Below, piece by piece: positions 1-12,959 of a DNA stretch of 64,000 nt. The DNA is taken from contig NC_037275.1 of the NCBI RefSeq assembly GCF_000002425.4, positions 8,251,777 through 8,315,776 on the forward strand, in the 5' to 3' direction. The translations under genes and the position numbers were made by a program. How positions within the stretch are numbered: the first letter of the stretch is position 1; every line of letters starts with the position of its first letter. The notes below the pieces were generated by a model that saw only the letters and a program-made list of their open reading frames with translations, was not told the DNA's origin and did no database searches. This DNA is from Physcomitrium patens (taxonomy: Eukaryota > Streptophyta > Bryopsida > Funariales > Funariaceae).

Positions 1-670
1 GTTTAGATTTTCATCCTTAGGCTTCCACCTTCTCCAAAGGCTTTATACTAAACATTTAGGTCCTATATTTTTTTTAATGCCAAAATCAAAACAAGTAAAA
101 AAAAAAAAAAAAAAAGTTTCTTATACCAATTCCTTTTAATTTAATCTACTAACCATTCTAATACACATTTAGATTTATTAATATATAATATGTTTTAATT
201 AATTTTTACATACTATAAGTATTTATAATACAACATCGTATCATATATTAGAAGGTTTTCTTAATAGATAAGTTCAATGGGAAGATTTTATGGAGAGCCA
301 ATTTATCACATGTATCAACAAAAACCAATTACAACTTTATTATACATAAATCCATGATGGATTTCAAAAATTGTAAGGAAGTGGGCTTATTTTTTAATAA
401 TAGATTGCCTATAATTATAGGTATATGATAGAAATTAAAGACAGCTGGTAGTTAGTTTTGGATCCTAATACAAATTAATCAAAAAAATCAAAAGTGAGGT
501 TAGAATAAAATGCATTAGGGATTGTTGATTCAAACCCCGAATAAAGAATTAAGAGTGGAGCACTTAATAGATGTTTTTTTAGTAATTTGAATATTATTAT
601 TTGAATTATAACTACTAGAGTATAGGATTTATTTTAATAAGCAAAAAAGTAGTGTTAGTGAGAGCAAGGA
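1..670. other. AT-rich stretch without a recognisable gene
   Basis: I see no coding signal here on either strand. A 19-base poly-A run lies at 97-115. The base composition matches the decayed transposon DNA that follows, so this is probably old repeat DNA, but no family could be assigned. Confidence 0.5.
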
Positions 671-1500
671 ATGAGAAGCAAGTATTTCACAATGTCAATG
701 GAAAGAATGAAGAGAGCTACAAACAGAGAGAAAAGTTGTCAAAATATAAGAGCTAAGAGTAATTTGGAATCATCGTTCTTAGTGATTCTTATCAATATGG
801 AAACAATGAAGTTGGAAATCTATTGGTCTCCAAAAAGGCAAAAATATTTTAAAAATGTGCAATTATATCAATTTTTGCTAAAGTCAAATAACTTCCTATT
901 AATTGATGTGGAATTAGTAGAGGAGTATATTACAAATTATGACCTCAAAGATGATTCAAGTGTTGTCAATGAAAGCATTATTGAGATTGATAAGACTACC
1001 TTACAAAAAATATTGCACCTCTCAATTGGTAAGCTTGTAATAGCTGTTGAAGTGTCCAGTGATTTTAGACTGGGAAGCTATTTCAAAGGAAGAATATTGT
1101 CATTTGAAAAGAGTCAAGGTTGGCAAATGGAGAAGGCTCTTATACCAGAGCTTATGGAGTAGATGTGTTTTGTTCAGAAGCAATTAGACTTGAATTGATA
1201 TAGCAAGTATATATCTAAACGATTACTATTTAGTGCGATAGGAATGCTTGAAGGTATGGTATTTAATTGTGTAGCTTTTGTAGCAATTAGAGATAGAAGC
1301 TAAGCGGAAGACAAAAAAATTTGCATCTTTGCTTTGCTCCAATTATGTGAACTCCATGATTATATATATGTTGAATCAAACATTGCCAATAAAAAAAAAA
1401 ATATACTCTCCTTAGTGCCTCAATGATGAATTTGGAATTTAATGGCATTAATAGCTAATACAAGGATCATGGTGCATAAAATATGATAATCAAGTAATTT
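671..1500 (+). pseudogene. Degenerate ORF of unknown, probably transposon-borne, function
   Basis: An open frame of 163 codons runs from the ATG at 671 to a TAG at 1160-1162. The same frame continues for about 340 more bases with stops at wide intervals (near 1178, 1300 and 1424), so the original protein was at least 270 residues. Readable pieces include HLSIGKLVIAVEVSSDF, SYFKGRILSFEKSQGW, and past the first stop SAIGMLEGMVFN. I do not recognise a catalytic motif. The regular residue pattern and the transposon surroundings suggest an accessory ORF of a large LTR element, perhaps of the plant-mobile-domain type, but that is a guess. No partner LTR was identified. Confidence 0.35.
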
Positions 1501-4500
1501 ATTGAAACGGAAGGCTGTGAGCATAATTAAAAGTTCTAATAATTAGTTACAGTTTTTTTTGTAATTTTTAACCTATTTTCAATCCAAAAGCTAATTTCTA
1601 ATTTGACTATGGTTAAAAAGTTCCTTAAATCTAATTGCTCTATCTTTTTAATTAATTTTGAAGATTTTTAAGCTTAAATTTCATTTTATAATTTAATTGG
1701 ATTAAAAATATAAAGTCTAATTGTTAAATTAATGATAATCTTAAAAAGATAGGGACAAGCTAAATTTTTGGTGGAGTTTCCTTTCATAGTGATTTTAATC
1801 ACTACTTGAAGTTGAAAAAAAAGAAAAATTGGAAAAAATCACAAATTCAAGGTGAATTTGTAATTAGATTTTGGATTTACCAAGAGTTCATGCTTAAGAA
1901 AGTTTAAATTGAAGAATGGTGATTATGAAGGCTTTGATGGCAAGAACCCTTGCTGATTTCCAAGTAGGCTAATTAGAATTAGAATTGTAGTTGAAATTTA
2001 CAACTAAATTAGCAAATTAATTCATTCTTATGATTTAGAACTCAGATTTTGGACTTATGAATAATTGATCGTAGGGTAAAAATATGTTTTAGAGACATTG
2101 ATGGTATTAGTTTCACCAAAAAGGTATTGGTTTTTGAGTTCTAAGCATTTCTAGCCTTGAAATCGGATTTGGGGTGAGAGTTATTGAAGACCCTTGGTCT
2201 TGGTTAGGAATTTTTTGATTTTGATGGTAGAGATGTATCTGCTACTTTTCAGCCTCCCCCCACCTAGTTAAGAAGTCTTAAGTGAATAAGCTCTTTTTCT
2301 CTCTCTCTCTCTCTCTCTCCATCTTCTTGTAGTGAAGCCATGGCAAAATGTTCTCCCATCTTGTGAATGCAAATCTTCTTCTTTAAATTTGTATGGCCTC
2401 AATTTTAACTTGCTCAGTCAATCTTTTTTTATTTTCTTTCTATAAAACTTTGTAAGCAGATTTTACTCACCCTTAGCTTTGTAACGGCATAAGACACGCC
2501 TGATTTGAAGTTGTGACGAATTTTTGGCAAGTTTTTAAGATGGCAGGGGTCTACTGCCTTGGCAATGTAAGAACCTCGGCTTAAACAATCTATAACTTGG
2601 TGACCTCTGACTCAACTTTGATGTGGATTCTTGAAATTAATGCACTCTAAAGCTTAATTTACTAAAAAAATTAAATCACTAATTTTCAATCTATATCAAA
2701 TTTTTAGTGAATTTTTAAATGCAAAAGAATCTGTTGTCTCGGCAGTGTTGAACAACCGGTTTTGAAATTTTTTATCTTAGTACTTATTTACATTTTTTTG
2801 CTAAAATTTATTTTTGCTAAAATTCTTCCGTAATCACCGTCTAATCACATCCCTTAGCACCTAAATTGCTATATTATCGCTCATTCGTCTTATTACCATC
2901 AATTAATGTTATTTAATAATTTCAAAGAACTTTTATCTCACTGAAATTTAATCTTAAATTCTTATCTTTCCATCCATTCTTATTCTTAAGGATAAAATAA
3001 AAATAAATAAATAAATAATAATTAATCTAGTCTTTTAATTTTTTGCTATTTATTTTAACCTTAACCTTTTAACTTTGACTTTTAACCATCAACTTTAAAC
3101 TTTTACTTTTAACCTTCAACTTTTACTTTTATTACTTTTAAACTTTCACTTAATTTTTAATTATTAATTCTAATTTAAATTTTATTTTATTTATTTTATT
3201 TTATTTTATTTATTTTAATTTTTTAATCTTCCAACTTTCATCTTTTATCTTAAAAAAATCTTAACATCATGTTAGTGCTGAACTTAAATATTTAAGGCTG
3301 TTTATTACTGAATTTCTAATTCTAGATGAAGTTTTGTCATAAAAACTTCATCTATAAATAACTTCTTATATAGAACTCCGATTTATATGATTAATACTAC
3401 CTTGGAAAGCCTTATACTAGCGTTCTTGTATGATATTCATTGTTTTTATTTTATTTTATTCTAATTCATAATTTTCAGAGTTTAAGTTTGATAGAATAAG
3501 TCTTGGAAGGCACTTAACTAAATGAACTACAAATGCTAAAAATTAAATCACAAAAAAATGTAACTAACTTGTTGTGTTGTTGGATTAATCTTGATTATTA
3601 CCTTATTTTGGTTTTCCATTCTTATAGATGATTTGCATCTCCATATTAATTAGTATTGGGCTTTGATGAAAGTTATGACCTAATTAAATCAAATTTCAGT
3701 GAGAGGAAAAAAATCCACTCACATTTTGGTGTATTTGTCAAGAGGGTCCCTCTTGGTATTGTTGCTTGGAAGGTATTTATCTTAATTTTTGCATTTACTA
3801 ACTTTTTCTTCTTAATTGTTTTGAATTTTGGTTATTCTTATATTATTTTTGGATATTCTATTCTCTATCTTGTATCGTTGTGGATTTCTTTGTTTATTTT
3901 CTTGGAGTTGGAGCTAGAAATGCTTTGGGGTCATGATGGAAGGAGCATGGCATGAGGTAAGTTCTTTATCCTTCTTCTAAGCTAGCCTTTAATTTCAAAT
4001 ATTTCTATTTTAGGTGATAGATAAGGAAGGAGCACGACGGAACTTGCTATTCCCAAGTATTTTCTAAACCCCTTCTATTCTATTGTAGTGTAAGTGGAAA
4101 AAATCTATTACACGATTCAGAAATTTTTCCAATCCACCTCTTTTTGTAAAGGGAACCTGATGTGTTGTTGATAGGTACTATTTCAATTTATAGTTGTTTT
4201 GTAGAAAGTGAAGTCGAGTTAATGGTTGGCATAACTTTCTTTTATTTTTGAGCTTGTACTTGTGGGACGTGATGACCCCCATGAGGCAAAGTTAAAAGTA
4301 ATAGGTTGCCTTATAGGTTGTTCTTTTTTCCATCCATTATGATTTTTGTGGTCTAGTCCAGTGTTATAGCATTGATAGAGAATTAAAAGAATTGTGCTCC
4401 ATAGTTGAAAAATTTCCAATGGAAGTATAGAAGTTGAAGGATGATTCCACTTACCTATAGCTTGTACAAGGCTTAGGTAGGCATTCATCTTCCACCATGT

Positions 4501-5164
4501 ATACCACATCTAGGTAAAAGTAATATTCTTTTTGTGAATATATAGATTACATAACTATTGAAGTAAGGAAAAAATAAAAAAATAAATAAATAAATAAAAA
4601 AAAAAACTTGGCTTTCAATTAGAATAGCAATTGGATTATTTAACTAAGAGTTAATCCTTTAATGTCTGACATTGTAGGAGAATGGAAGTAAAGTGAGGTT
4701 CTACCCAATATCAAGGAAGCTAACTCCATGCCCTTTGGTGATCTTCTTCCATTCTTGGGTATTAATTCATTTAGAAAGCTTGGGGGTGAAAATCTAGGTT
4801 GAAGCCGATAGTGTTCTATACTATAAAGTAGTGAGCCCCCTAGGCAAAGGGGAGTGATTAAGTGACCGTGTATGGGATAAGATCAGTTACTCCTTCTCTT
4901 CGAAAGTGAATGACCACTCAGGTAAGGATAAATTGAATATAATAAAAGAACCATGTACGACATTTTGAAGCCTTTAAGATGCTAGATACACCAATTGACT
5001 AGATCCCATCCAAACTTATTCTTACTAATAGAGGACTCGAAGAAACCACCAAGAAAAATAATTAATAGGTCTAAAATTTCCATCAATCAAACCCAAGTAG
5101 AACCAAGTCAATTCGAGGAGTTTATGGAAGTCTAGTTAGCAAATAGAATAGAATTAGATTCAGA
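1501..5164. other. AT-rich repeat DNA without a supported gene
   Basis: No credible gene is seen. A CT microsatellite lies at 2298-2320. A 99-codon frame at 3656-3955 is rich in Phe, Ile and Leu and could encode two hydrophobic stretches, but it has no homology I recognise and AT-rich DNA makes such frames by chance. Just after it, GTAAGT at 3957 and a T-rich TTTTAG at 4008-4013 resemble a 57-bp intron. This could be a transcribed leader of an old element leading to the gag fragment at 5165. A homopolymer-like AAATAAATAAAT tract lies near 4572-4605. Confidence 0.4.
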
Positions 5165-5597
5165 TATCATGGACCAACGTATAAAAGGGATATTAAAACT
5201 ATTGCATGTCAATCCACAGATAAATCAAGAAGAATATGGATTTAGACCTATTTCATCTCCTATAGATCTTGGAAGTGTACCACCTACAAATCCTATACCC
5301 ATAAATCCTTTGGTTCAATCAAGGGAATTGTCCATTGTAATACCAATAGGATTATAAGCAGCACCTATGCCATCAAATATGCCCACTTTCAGAGGTACAA
5401 GGGATGAGGATCCTTCTACACAGGTAGAAATATTTTTAGAATTGCTTACTACATGTTTGATCACAGACTCTAGATACTACTTGGTGTGGTTTTTTAGTAC
5501 ATTGAAAGATGCAGCCTATGCAGCTGATTTTTTTTTATTTATTTATTTATTTTATCGATTCCATATTTGTGAAGATATTGTATAATTAACAGTGGAG
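5165..5597 (+). pseudogene. Truncated Ty3/gypsy gag fragment joined to a 3' leader and PPT
   Basis: Two frames separated by one stop (5169-5357 and 5367-5585) read as the start of a plant gypsy gag. The segment MPTFRGTRDEDPSTQVEIF, followed by WFFSTLKDAAYA, has the layout of the retrotransposon gag domain. Coding similarity then stops abruptly and the DNA passes to GTGAAGATATTG...AACAGTGGAGCTA. This closely resembles the bases just before the 3' LTR of element Y (39310-39341). The element therefore looks like an internal-deletion derivative: gag joined directly to the 3' polypurine region, with pol missing. The product would be non-functional. Confidence 0.55.
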
Positions 5598-6400
5598 CTA
5601 TGTAGAATGGATAGAAATTGGTTTTTATAGGTCATTGATTAGATATTAATAAAATTGATTAATCATCTATTATGTAATCAATTCAAGAGGTAGGATGGAT
5701 GATTTAGTCAAGATAAGCAATTAAGTAAGAAATATTGGTTAGAATCTCTATTTTGGAATAAGTATGAATTGGCTAAAGAAGAAGTAAAAAGAGCCAAATT
5801 GTGATAGTCATGAGTCGGGATAAGCTTGGTACTACCTCTTATTTTTATTTTTTTTATAGAAAAAAGATAATATATAGATTTTGAATAATGTGAAGTAAAA
5901 TTTTATAATGAAAGAAAGATTTGATTTATATAATGTCAAATTAGAAATTGAAGTTATTGTATGGTGAATTATAAGTAAGAAATTGGGAAGTGGATAATTG
6001 AAGATGTTTATGAAGTATGGATATGAATGAAAGAAATATAATATATTGATTATAGAAAATTGAGAGTATTCTAGAAAAAGAAGTCTGTGTAGTCTAGAAT
6101 TGTGTGAAGAAAATTATTGGGAATGACAATTAGTTTTGGAGAATTTCAATGATTAGATTATTGAATGTTTTATGCAGTTATTTAAGATAGTGCAATATTA
6201 CACATTATTGTTATAAATTTGGAGAGGAGAAGAGACAATGAAGGTATAAGATGGAATTATCAATTGTAATATTTTATTTGTTAGAAGAGGAATTGATAGA
6301 ATGTGGAAGGTATTGTAGCATTCTTGGGTGTTTTTAGTAGATTAGAAGAAAGTTAATTGTGCGACCCTAATGCATAAACTCATATAAATAATCTTTTCTT
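5598..6400 (+). repeat. LTR related to that of element Y
   Basis: The sequence starts TGTAGAATGG right after a purine-rich AGTGGAGC, as the Y LTR does (TGTAGAATAGG at 39342). Further in, GATAGTCATGAGTCGGGATAAGCTTGGTACTACCTC at 5807-5842 matches GAGAGTCGTAAGTCGTGATAATCTTGGTGCTACCTC in the Y 5' LTR (from about 32345). The two are diverged, so this is an older or different subfamily member. The right end is imprecise; coding relics of another element begin near 6480. Confidence 0.5.
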
Positions 6401-7151
6401 ATGTTTAAATTCTCCTTTACAAGTTTATTTTAGAAAGGTATTATAAGATTAAATTAAATGACAATTACAATAAGCAAAGGCAATATTACATTGTGTTGGA
6501 TATCTTATCATGTAGACTAATTTTGAAGCTCCAATCAAAAGATAAGGGAGAAATTATTACCATTAATAGTATCATTTCAAACCTAATCAAAAAAACAAAA
6601 TGGAAGGAAGCTATGCATCAAGATGCTTAATTAAAAATGATTACCAATTCGTTAAAGATATATAATGTATAATATCAAAATTACCATCTTAGTGATGGCT
6701 TACTCTATTTCAAAAAAAAAGATTTATGTACATGATAATGCTATATTCTACGTAGGCATACTTCAAGAGGATCATAATATTCTAATATTTGGACATCTAA
6801 GGCATGAAAAGACTTCAAAATAAATTTCAAGAACATGATTTTGGATAGGTTTGGATTTTGATATTTAAAATTATGTGTTCTCTTGCAAATTATGCCAAAA
6901 CAACAAAGTACGTAATACAACATCTCTTAGATTGTTGTAGCCAATTCTACTAACAAAGGCATGTTGGGAGTATGTGACTATGGATCGTATTATATATTTA
7001 TCACAATGCCTCATAAACACATTATGGTTGCTATCTTTGTAAATTGATTCTCAAAGCAACTTTACTTAGCTACAATGCACTTTGATATTCATATCCCAAC
7101 AATCGTATGGATCTTTTTTGATATTGTTGTAAGTATAAATTTTACCTCTCA

Positions 7152-8204
7152 ATCCAAATTATAAGATGGCTTCAGTTAAGAGTTTTTTATAATAGATTTT
7201 TAATTAAACTCTAACAATTAACTTTCTAATGGTATAAGAAACATGTATATCTAAATTATTATGAGCAAGTTATGAAGATTTAAAAATAATAAGTAAATAT
7301 ATAAAAAGCTAAGTGAATAAATTTTATTTCAAGGATAACTTACTTAAGAAATTAAGAATTTAAGTCTCACCAAGGCTCACAAGTAGTGTATATGGATGTA
7401 TGAAAGAGGCCATGAGCCCTTAGACTTAAATTCCTACCTATGTCCTAAGTGCTACAATCCATATGAAACTTATGCACCTCATTTTTTATAAGGACTAGAT
7501 TAGTTGTTGGTCCTTCTATTTTTTACTAGTAAAATTATTATTTTTATACTTTTGATAATTTTTATGGTATTTAAAAATATCCAATTAGCTTAAGAACCTT
7601 GTTTGACCTTCAAATCTTACTCTATTTCTTTATAATGGCTTCCAAGGTGGTAAAACTCAATTTTATTAAGATATTAAAATCTTCTTTAAAAATTCCTAAA
7701 AAATTCTAAATAAATTTTAAATAAATTCTAAAAATTATATAATATTTTTATAATATTAATATATATTTAAGGCTATATTTTTCTAATTTTATAATTTTTT
7801 ATAGTAATAAAATTAATTTACATCTATTAAAAATCCTATTTTTTATATAATTAACAAGAAAGACATGAAATTCTCTTTCATGCTTCTTCTAACTACTAAC
7901 TAATATTTATAGCTTTTTTATAAGTAATAAATATAGATATATGGTAAATATAAATATTGATCTTAATAAATAATCCTCAATACTCAATAATAAGTAAAAA
8001 TATTAAATCAATTAAGATAATTACCTCCAAGACTTACTAAGTCTCCATTCTTACAACTAACATTCTAATTTTCGATTTGTCTAAGGATTTCTATACTATT
8101 CACCATATATTGTGATTTTAGGTACTCTAAATGTATTTTTTTGCCCTAAAAAAACTAATAAATTGATTTAATGACTCACAACTATCTTTTGTCACCATAG
8201 ATTA
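7152..8204. mobile_element. Unclassified 1.05-kb insertion inside the integrase relic
   Basis: Integrase coding similarity stops near 7150 and resumes near 8205. The bases TCTCA occur at both edges (7147-7151 and 8205-8209), which fits a 5-bp target duplication. The insert has no protein-coding signal, is very AT-rich and includes CTCACCAAGGCTCACAAG near 7366. Its size fits a solo LTR or a short non-autonomous element. The ends do not show a clean TG...CA, so the class is open. Confidence 0.35.
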
Positions 8205-8617
8205 TCTCATATCATCGTTTTAGATTGGAATCCATGCTTCACATGAAGTTTTTGGTAAGCTTTTTTTAAGCTATTGGATACGTAACTTGCCATGATTACA
8301 ATCTTCAAATAGATAGATAAATGGAATGTATAAATTAGATCTTGAAGGATATGCTACAAGTATTTGTGGCAATTCACTATAATGACTAGAATGAATATTT
8401 GATGCCCTTAGAGTTTGCTTGTAATAATAGTATTCAAGAAAATACCAATCATTTATTATTCTTTTTTAATACTAGTTACTATCTGATTATGCCAATAAGT
8501 TTCTATCATCCTATCGATACCAACAACGTAATAATAGATGAGTTTATATAATGACTTATAACTTCTTTACAAGAGACATGGTATTGCCTCCTTATTATAT
8601 AGAATCAATAGAAGCAA

Positions 8618-8660
8618 TATATGGATAACTACCAGTAATATATGGATAACTACCAGTAAT
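8618..8660. repeat. Two-copy 21-bp tandem repeat
   Basis: ATATGGATAACTACCAGTAAT is present twice head to tail with no mismatch. It lies in the decayed DNA between the integrase and chromodomain relics and is probably a replication-slippage product. Confidence 0.75.
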
Positions 8661-9151
8661 ATAAGATCTTTCAAGATAGTCATCTAATATTATTCTCTAA
8701 TGCCAATCTTCTACTTCCTATATTAATCCAAATCTATAAATTATCACTTTGATAGCTTGGATCTTTTTGTGTTTTTATAGTGATTTTTAATGTTGTATAC
8801 CACTTTGAGCTTCTGCCATATATTCAATTCTATTTAGTCTTTTATATTTTTTAGTTCAAAGAGTTTTATATTAAGCCAAAGAGCTTTTCGGATTGACACC
8901 ATTGACCACCTCTACCATTGATTGTGATTAATGACTAGTAAGAGTATGAAGTAGACAACATTTTGGAGCATTGCTACTTTTGCCATGGCAATGTACATCC
9001 AGAACTTGAGTACAAAATCTTCTAAAAAGATTATTCCATCCAAGATATAATATAGAAACTTGCATAAAACTTCATCTATTGTTAGAAAATAATTTGGAAA
9101 TACCATCTGGAGCAAAACAAAGATATTTTGCATTAGTGGAGGAAGATTAAT

Positions 9152-9700
9152 TGTAATAGGATATAGATAAGATATTTATATTGTTGATGCATAGAAGTTG
9201 GTAATTAAAGCCATGTTTTAAAAAAATCTAGAAGTTTTTAGAATGAGGCTAGATTACTAGTTTATGTAAAATCTACAATAGAACATTTTGAAAAGGACTT
9301 AAGGTAGTTATTAGGTAGGACCTAGCATTAAGAATATTCTAAAAAATTCTAAGATGGTTGGTCAAAGTATAAATAGGACTAGTCAGGGCTATTTAGGTAT
9401 GCAATCAAGTATGGCTTTAGTCATTTTTTCTTAATAGAGTTTGATTTTGTACTTTTTTGTTCAATTATATTCTATTCTCTTTTATTTTATTCTACCTTTC
9501 ATATTCCATTCTGTTTAATTCTATTCAATTTTGTTTTGATCTCTGCTATCTTTTATTATAACAAAATTTATATTCCTATGGACTGGAAGGATTTTAGATC
9601 TTAGAAATAATCTAGTTCTATTTCAATATATGTAATGTGTAATAATTGATAATAAATATCTTCAATTCAAAATATCTTCATATTATTTGCTCATTGCTTT
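9152..9700 (+). repeat. 3' LTR of the plant-type chromovirus, with TATA box and heat-shock-like motifs
   Basis: A non-coding block starts TGTAATAGG immediately after the chromodomain tail, where the 3' LTR is expected. TATAAATA is at 9368-9375. Upstream of it are two clusters resembling decayed heat-shock elements: near 9225-9243 (TCTAGAAGTTTTTAGAA), and at 9332-9349 GAA-ta-TTC-ta-AAA-aa-TTC. The ragged fit agrees with C-to-T and G-to-A decay of an nGAAnnTTCn array. The right end is uncertain and no second LTR was found. Confidence 0.45.
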
Positions 9701-9780
9701 AATTGATGTTGTATCCAGTCCTCGATAATCGACACACATTTTTGCTTGCTTTTGAGGTACAAGATAATAAGGGATAATAG
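9690..9780 (-). pseudogene. Short reverse-transcriptase relic
   Basis: On the minus strand about 25 codons read LVPQKQAKMCVDYRGLDTT, close to the RT block in which a Lys-rich strand precedes MCVDYRGLN in Ty3/gypsy elements. It is only about 90 bp long and better preserved than its surroundings. It may be a fragment from a later insertion or rearrangement. Confidence 0.5.
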
Positions 9781-10747
9781 AAGTATTGGAAGTAATAACT
9801 TTGGATTGTAATAGAAAATTTAATAGTACTAATTATAAAATAAAGAAAGAATAATAATAATCTAAATATAAGTTAATTGATGAATCATCAAAAAAGAAAG
9901 AAAGAAGCCATTTAGTATTAAACTAAGTTAATTTTTATAGGATGATTGTATTAACTTGACTTATTACATGTAAATGTAAATCACAACCATCAATACATAG
10001 CTTATTATATAAATTAGAGTGACAAAGTTTTTAGAATGAGTAATCTTATTAGAAAAAATATAAATAATTTATTAAATTATATCTTGAAGATAATATTATA
10101 AAGTAATTTGAATTAATTTATATAAATGTAATATTAGTTATATTTTGAGTCACTATTATATGTGTTTAGTGTATGTATGTGTATTAAGTATATGTATATG
10201 TGTACATATGTGTATGTTAAATTCAAATAAGTTATGGCACTCTACAATATGTATATGATGTATTTCATATAACACTACTACACTCTACTTTTTTATTAAC
10301 TTTCTTCGTTCATTATCAATTTTTTTATTTTATTATTTTACCTTTTCATAAATCATTTGTTCTCATAGAAAAACCAAAATAATCTAATGTAATTTTTTTT
10401 GATATGGATCAATTTTTTGTATAGAAATTTTACATATAAATTATTTTTTAAGCTAAAAATATATATAATATTGTTACCAAAGTTGATCAGCAATCAATTA
10501 TGCCAACTATCTCAAATGATTTAGAAATTTAAGAATGCATGGATTTATAGAATCAAAAAAATGCCAATACAAGAATCCTCATAGCTTTTAGAATATCATT
10601 ATGTGATATATCTAAGTTGATAAGCTATTCTACACTTAAGACCTTATAGAAAAAGCTTTGCTCTATCCACTTTCAATGTACTACCAAGAATATTTTTCAA
10701 TTACAAGACAAGTTTTATGATTGTAAGATGTTTCAAACTAATAATAT

Positions 10748-10790
<43 letters not shown>

Positions 10791-12950
10791 GATTATAGAA
10801 ACCATGACTTTATTAAATAATTTACAATACAAAATGCCAAAAAACATACACATGTCAAAAATCATGTCAAATCTTCATTTGAACTAAAAATGCATATTTG
10901 TTCCTTAGAAACATTTACTAAAAGAGTAACAAACTATTCTAACTTTATAAGAGCAATTTCTTTGCTACAAAAGCCTCTATGAAATACAAGATATACAAAA
11001 TGATGGATTTTTTTTATTTTTTTATTTTTTTTATTTATAGATAACTTCTAAAACATTAATCAATAAGCCATCTTGAACTATATTAATGTAATTTTCAGTA
11101 TATCTAAGATTTGAGAAGTTGAAAATAATGTTTTTATTGTACTAAAAATAATCTTTGATTTGCTAATTATTTAAAATCAAAGAAAAAGAATAAATAAAAT
11201 TCACCATCAACAAATACTATTCTTGAGGCTAATATATTTGAAAGCCTCTAATATTATTCCAACTCAAATAATAGATATACTTCACATGGGAAGTTACAAT
11301 CTACTTCTAATTTCAAAAATTCCAATTCTAAATTCATAATTACTACCTTTTTATTGCATGTATACTGTATTTTGCCGTATAGTGAATTTTGGTATATAGA
11401 TTCTATGACCACAAAATACATGATTGATAGTTAAGAATTATTTAATTCTTTTATTCCAATTACAAAAAAAAGCTAGCTCATTATAATTGCTGACAATTAC
11501 ATACTTTGGGCTAGTAATTAATATGATATTTGCATAAAGTGACAAATTCATGGTATATCTTTACATGGAGTTTTTGCCAATGTGATTAATGTCCTCTTTT
11601 TTATTTGTAATTTCTTCTTTGTCAATATTGTTTCAAAATTCAACACTTCTTTTGTCACTATATATAGAACTTGTAAATTTTTATTTCAAATAAAAAATAT
11701 TATTTTAGAAGAAAAGATGATTAATTATTTATATCAATTCTTAATATTTTTTATTTTATTAAAGCTTTCTATAATGTTTTATAAAATCCATCAAAATTCT
11801 ATAGAATCAATAGAAGTTTTTTTATGAAACATGAACTTATAGAATTTATATATCTTTGTAACATATTTGATCTCAAATTATTGATTTCTAAAATAAAAAA
11901 TGGATCATATAATATTTTGATTCTGAAATGGATGTTCATTTAAAACTCTTTATTTTTATTTTATTCTAAGCAATACAACCTTAAATCCTCTTTATTTCAT
12001 AGTTGCATGCTCAAAAAATATGTTGCATTAACATAATGGCACAATAAAAATAAAACCATTTTTTTTGTTTTAGATAAGTTTTTATATGGAGATATCTTAA
12101 GAATAATTAATTTTGAATCTATTGGAGATTCTCAATTTTTTTTGCTGATGGAAGATAAAACCACATCTTACTAATTTATTTATTTTTTAAAATAAAAGTG
12201 AAAAGTCTATGACCACTTCTGATAAACTATAAATATTATAAACTAAAAATGATTTATTTTTATAAAATATTTTTGAATTGATCAAAGAATAAATTATTAT
12301 AATTATATTTTCAAAAAAATTTAAGATAAAGTCATAATTCATCATAAGCTTAGTACCATCTATATTTTATAAAATAATTTTATTAAATAGAATAATATAA
12401 TTTTTTTTGTTGTAGCAAGCCTTATATTATAAAAAAAAAATATTGCTATAACTTTGAATAAAGTCTATAAATAATACAATGTATATTACCCTTGATGATT
12501 AATATTCAAATTAGTGATTAAATATCTTTCAAAAAATAGTTTAGCTACAAATTCCTAGTTGTGTATTTTAAAATATTTGATTCTTTTGCATATGTATACA
12601 TCAATAAATAAAAATAAACTAAGATTAGACCTAAGATTATTTCAATGTATTTTTTGGATATTTTGCATTAATTAAGATTCAGAGATTTTAAAATTATATC
12701 ATTAATACTATTATTAAAAGCTCTAAAAACAATTTAATAAAATACATGGATTCTTTAATTTTAATATGTTTCTTGATTTTGACCTCTTGCCACTTTTAAG
12801 TGTTTATTTTGATTTCTTTTTTTGACCAAATTACAAAAAAAATCTTTTTTTCAAAGATAACTTCTTATCCTTAAAAGATTATTAAATACATCTCTATTTG
12901 AATCATCTAAAAAAACCTAATTTCAAATCCTTCTAAATCAATAAAAGATT
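9780..12950. other. Very AT-rich stretch without a supported gene
   Basis: No coding, RNA or LTR structure was recognised over about 3.2 kb. A TA dinucleotide array lies at about 10750-10787. The 81-codon frame at 11582-11827 is almost all Phe, Ile, Leu and Asn and is best explained by composition. Confidence 0.5.
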
Positions 12951-12959
12951 TGTAGGTAG

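Larger units (their letters stand above)
6480..9150 (+). pseudogene. Plant-type chromovirus pol relic: RNase H end, integrase, chromodomain
   Basis: Heavily mutated plus-strand coding DNA. In order: an RNase H tail near 6480 (DILSCR, from the usual DALSRR); a connection segment DGLLYFKKKIYV near 6695 with FGHLRHEKT, the His part of the integrase zinc finger; CKLCQNNK near 6890, its Cys part; the catalytic-core start WEYVTMD near 6970 and FSKQLYLATMHF; after the insertion at 7152-8204, WNPCFT then SFW near 8228 (from the SDR-x-x-FTS-x-FW block); LEFACNNSIQE near 8410; and a chromodomain tail near 9040-9145 ending LVEED. Frameshifts and stops occur throughout. The motif style is that of plant Tekay/Reina-like chromoviruses, different from elements A, B and C. 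The left end is cut by the Y-like LTR. Confidence 0.6.

Noticed and set aside
3656..3955. 99-codon frame with hydrophobic stretches, at first sight a small membrane protein
   Set aside because: Phe/Ile/Leu-rich translation is expected from T-rich DNA; no homology or conserved pattern recognised, and it lies in a probable transposon leader.
11582..11827. 81-codon plus-strand frame
   Set aside because: Composition-driven AT-rich frame with no motif; neighbours are non-coding.
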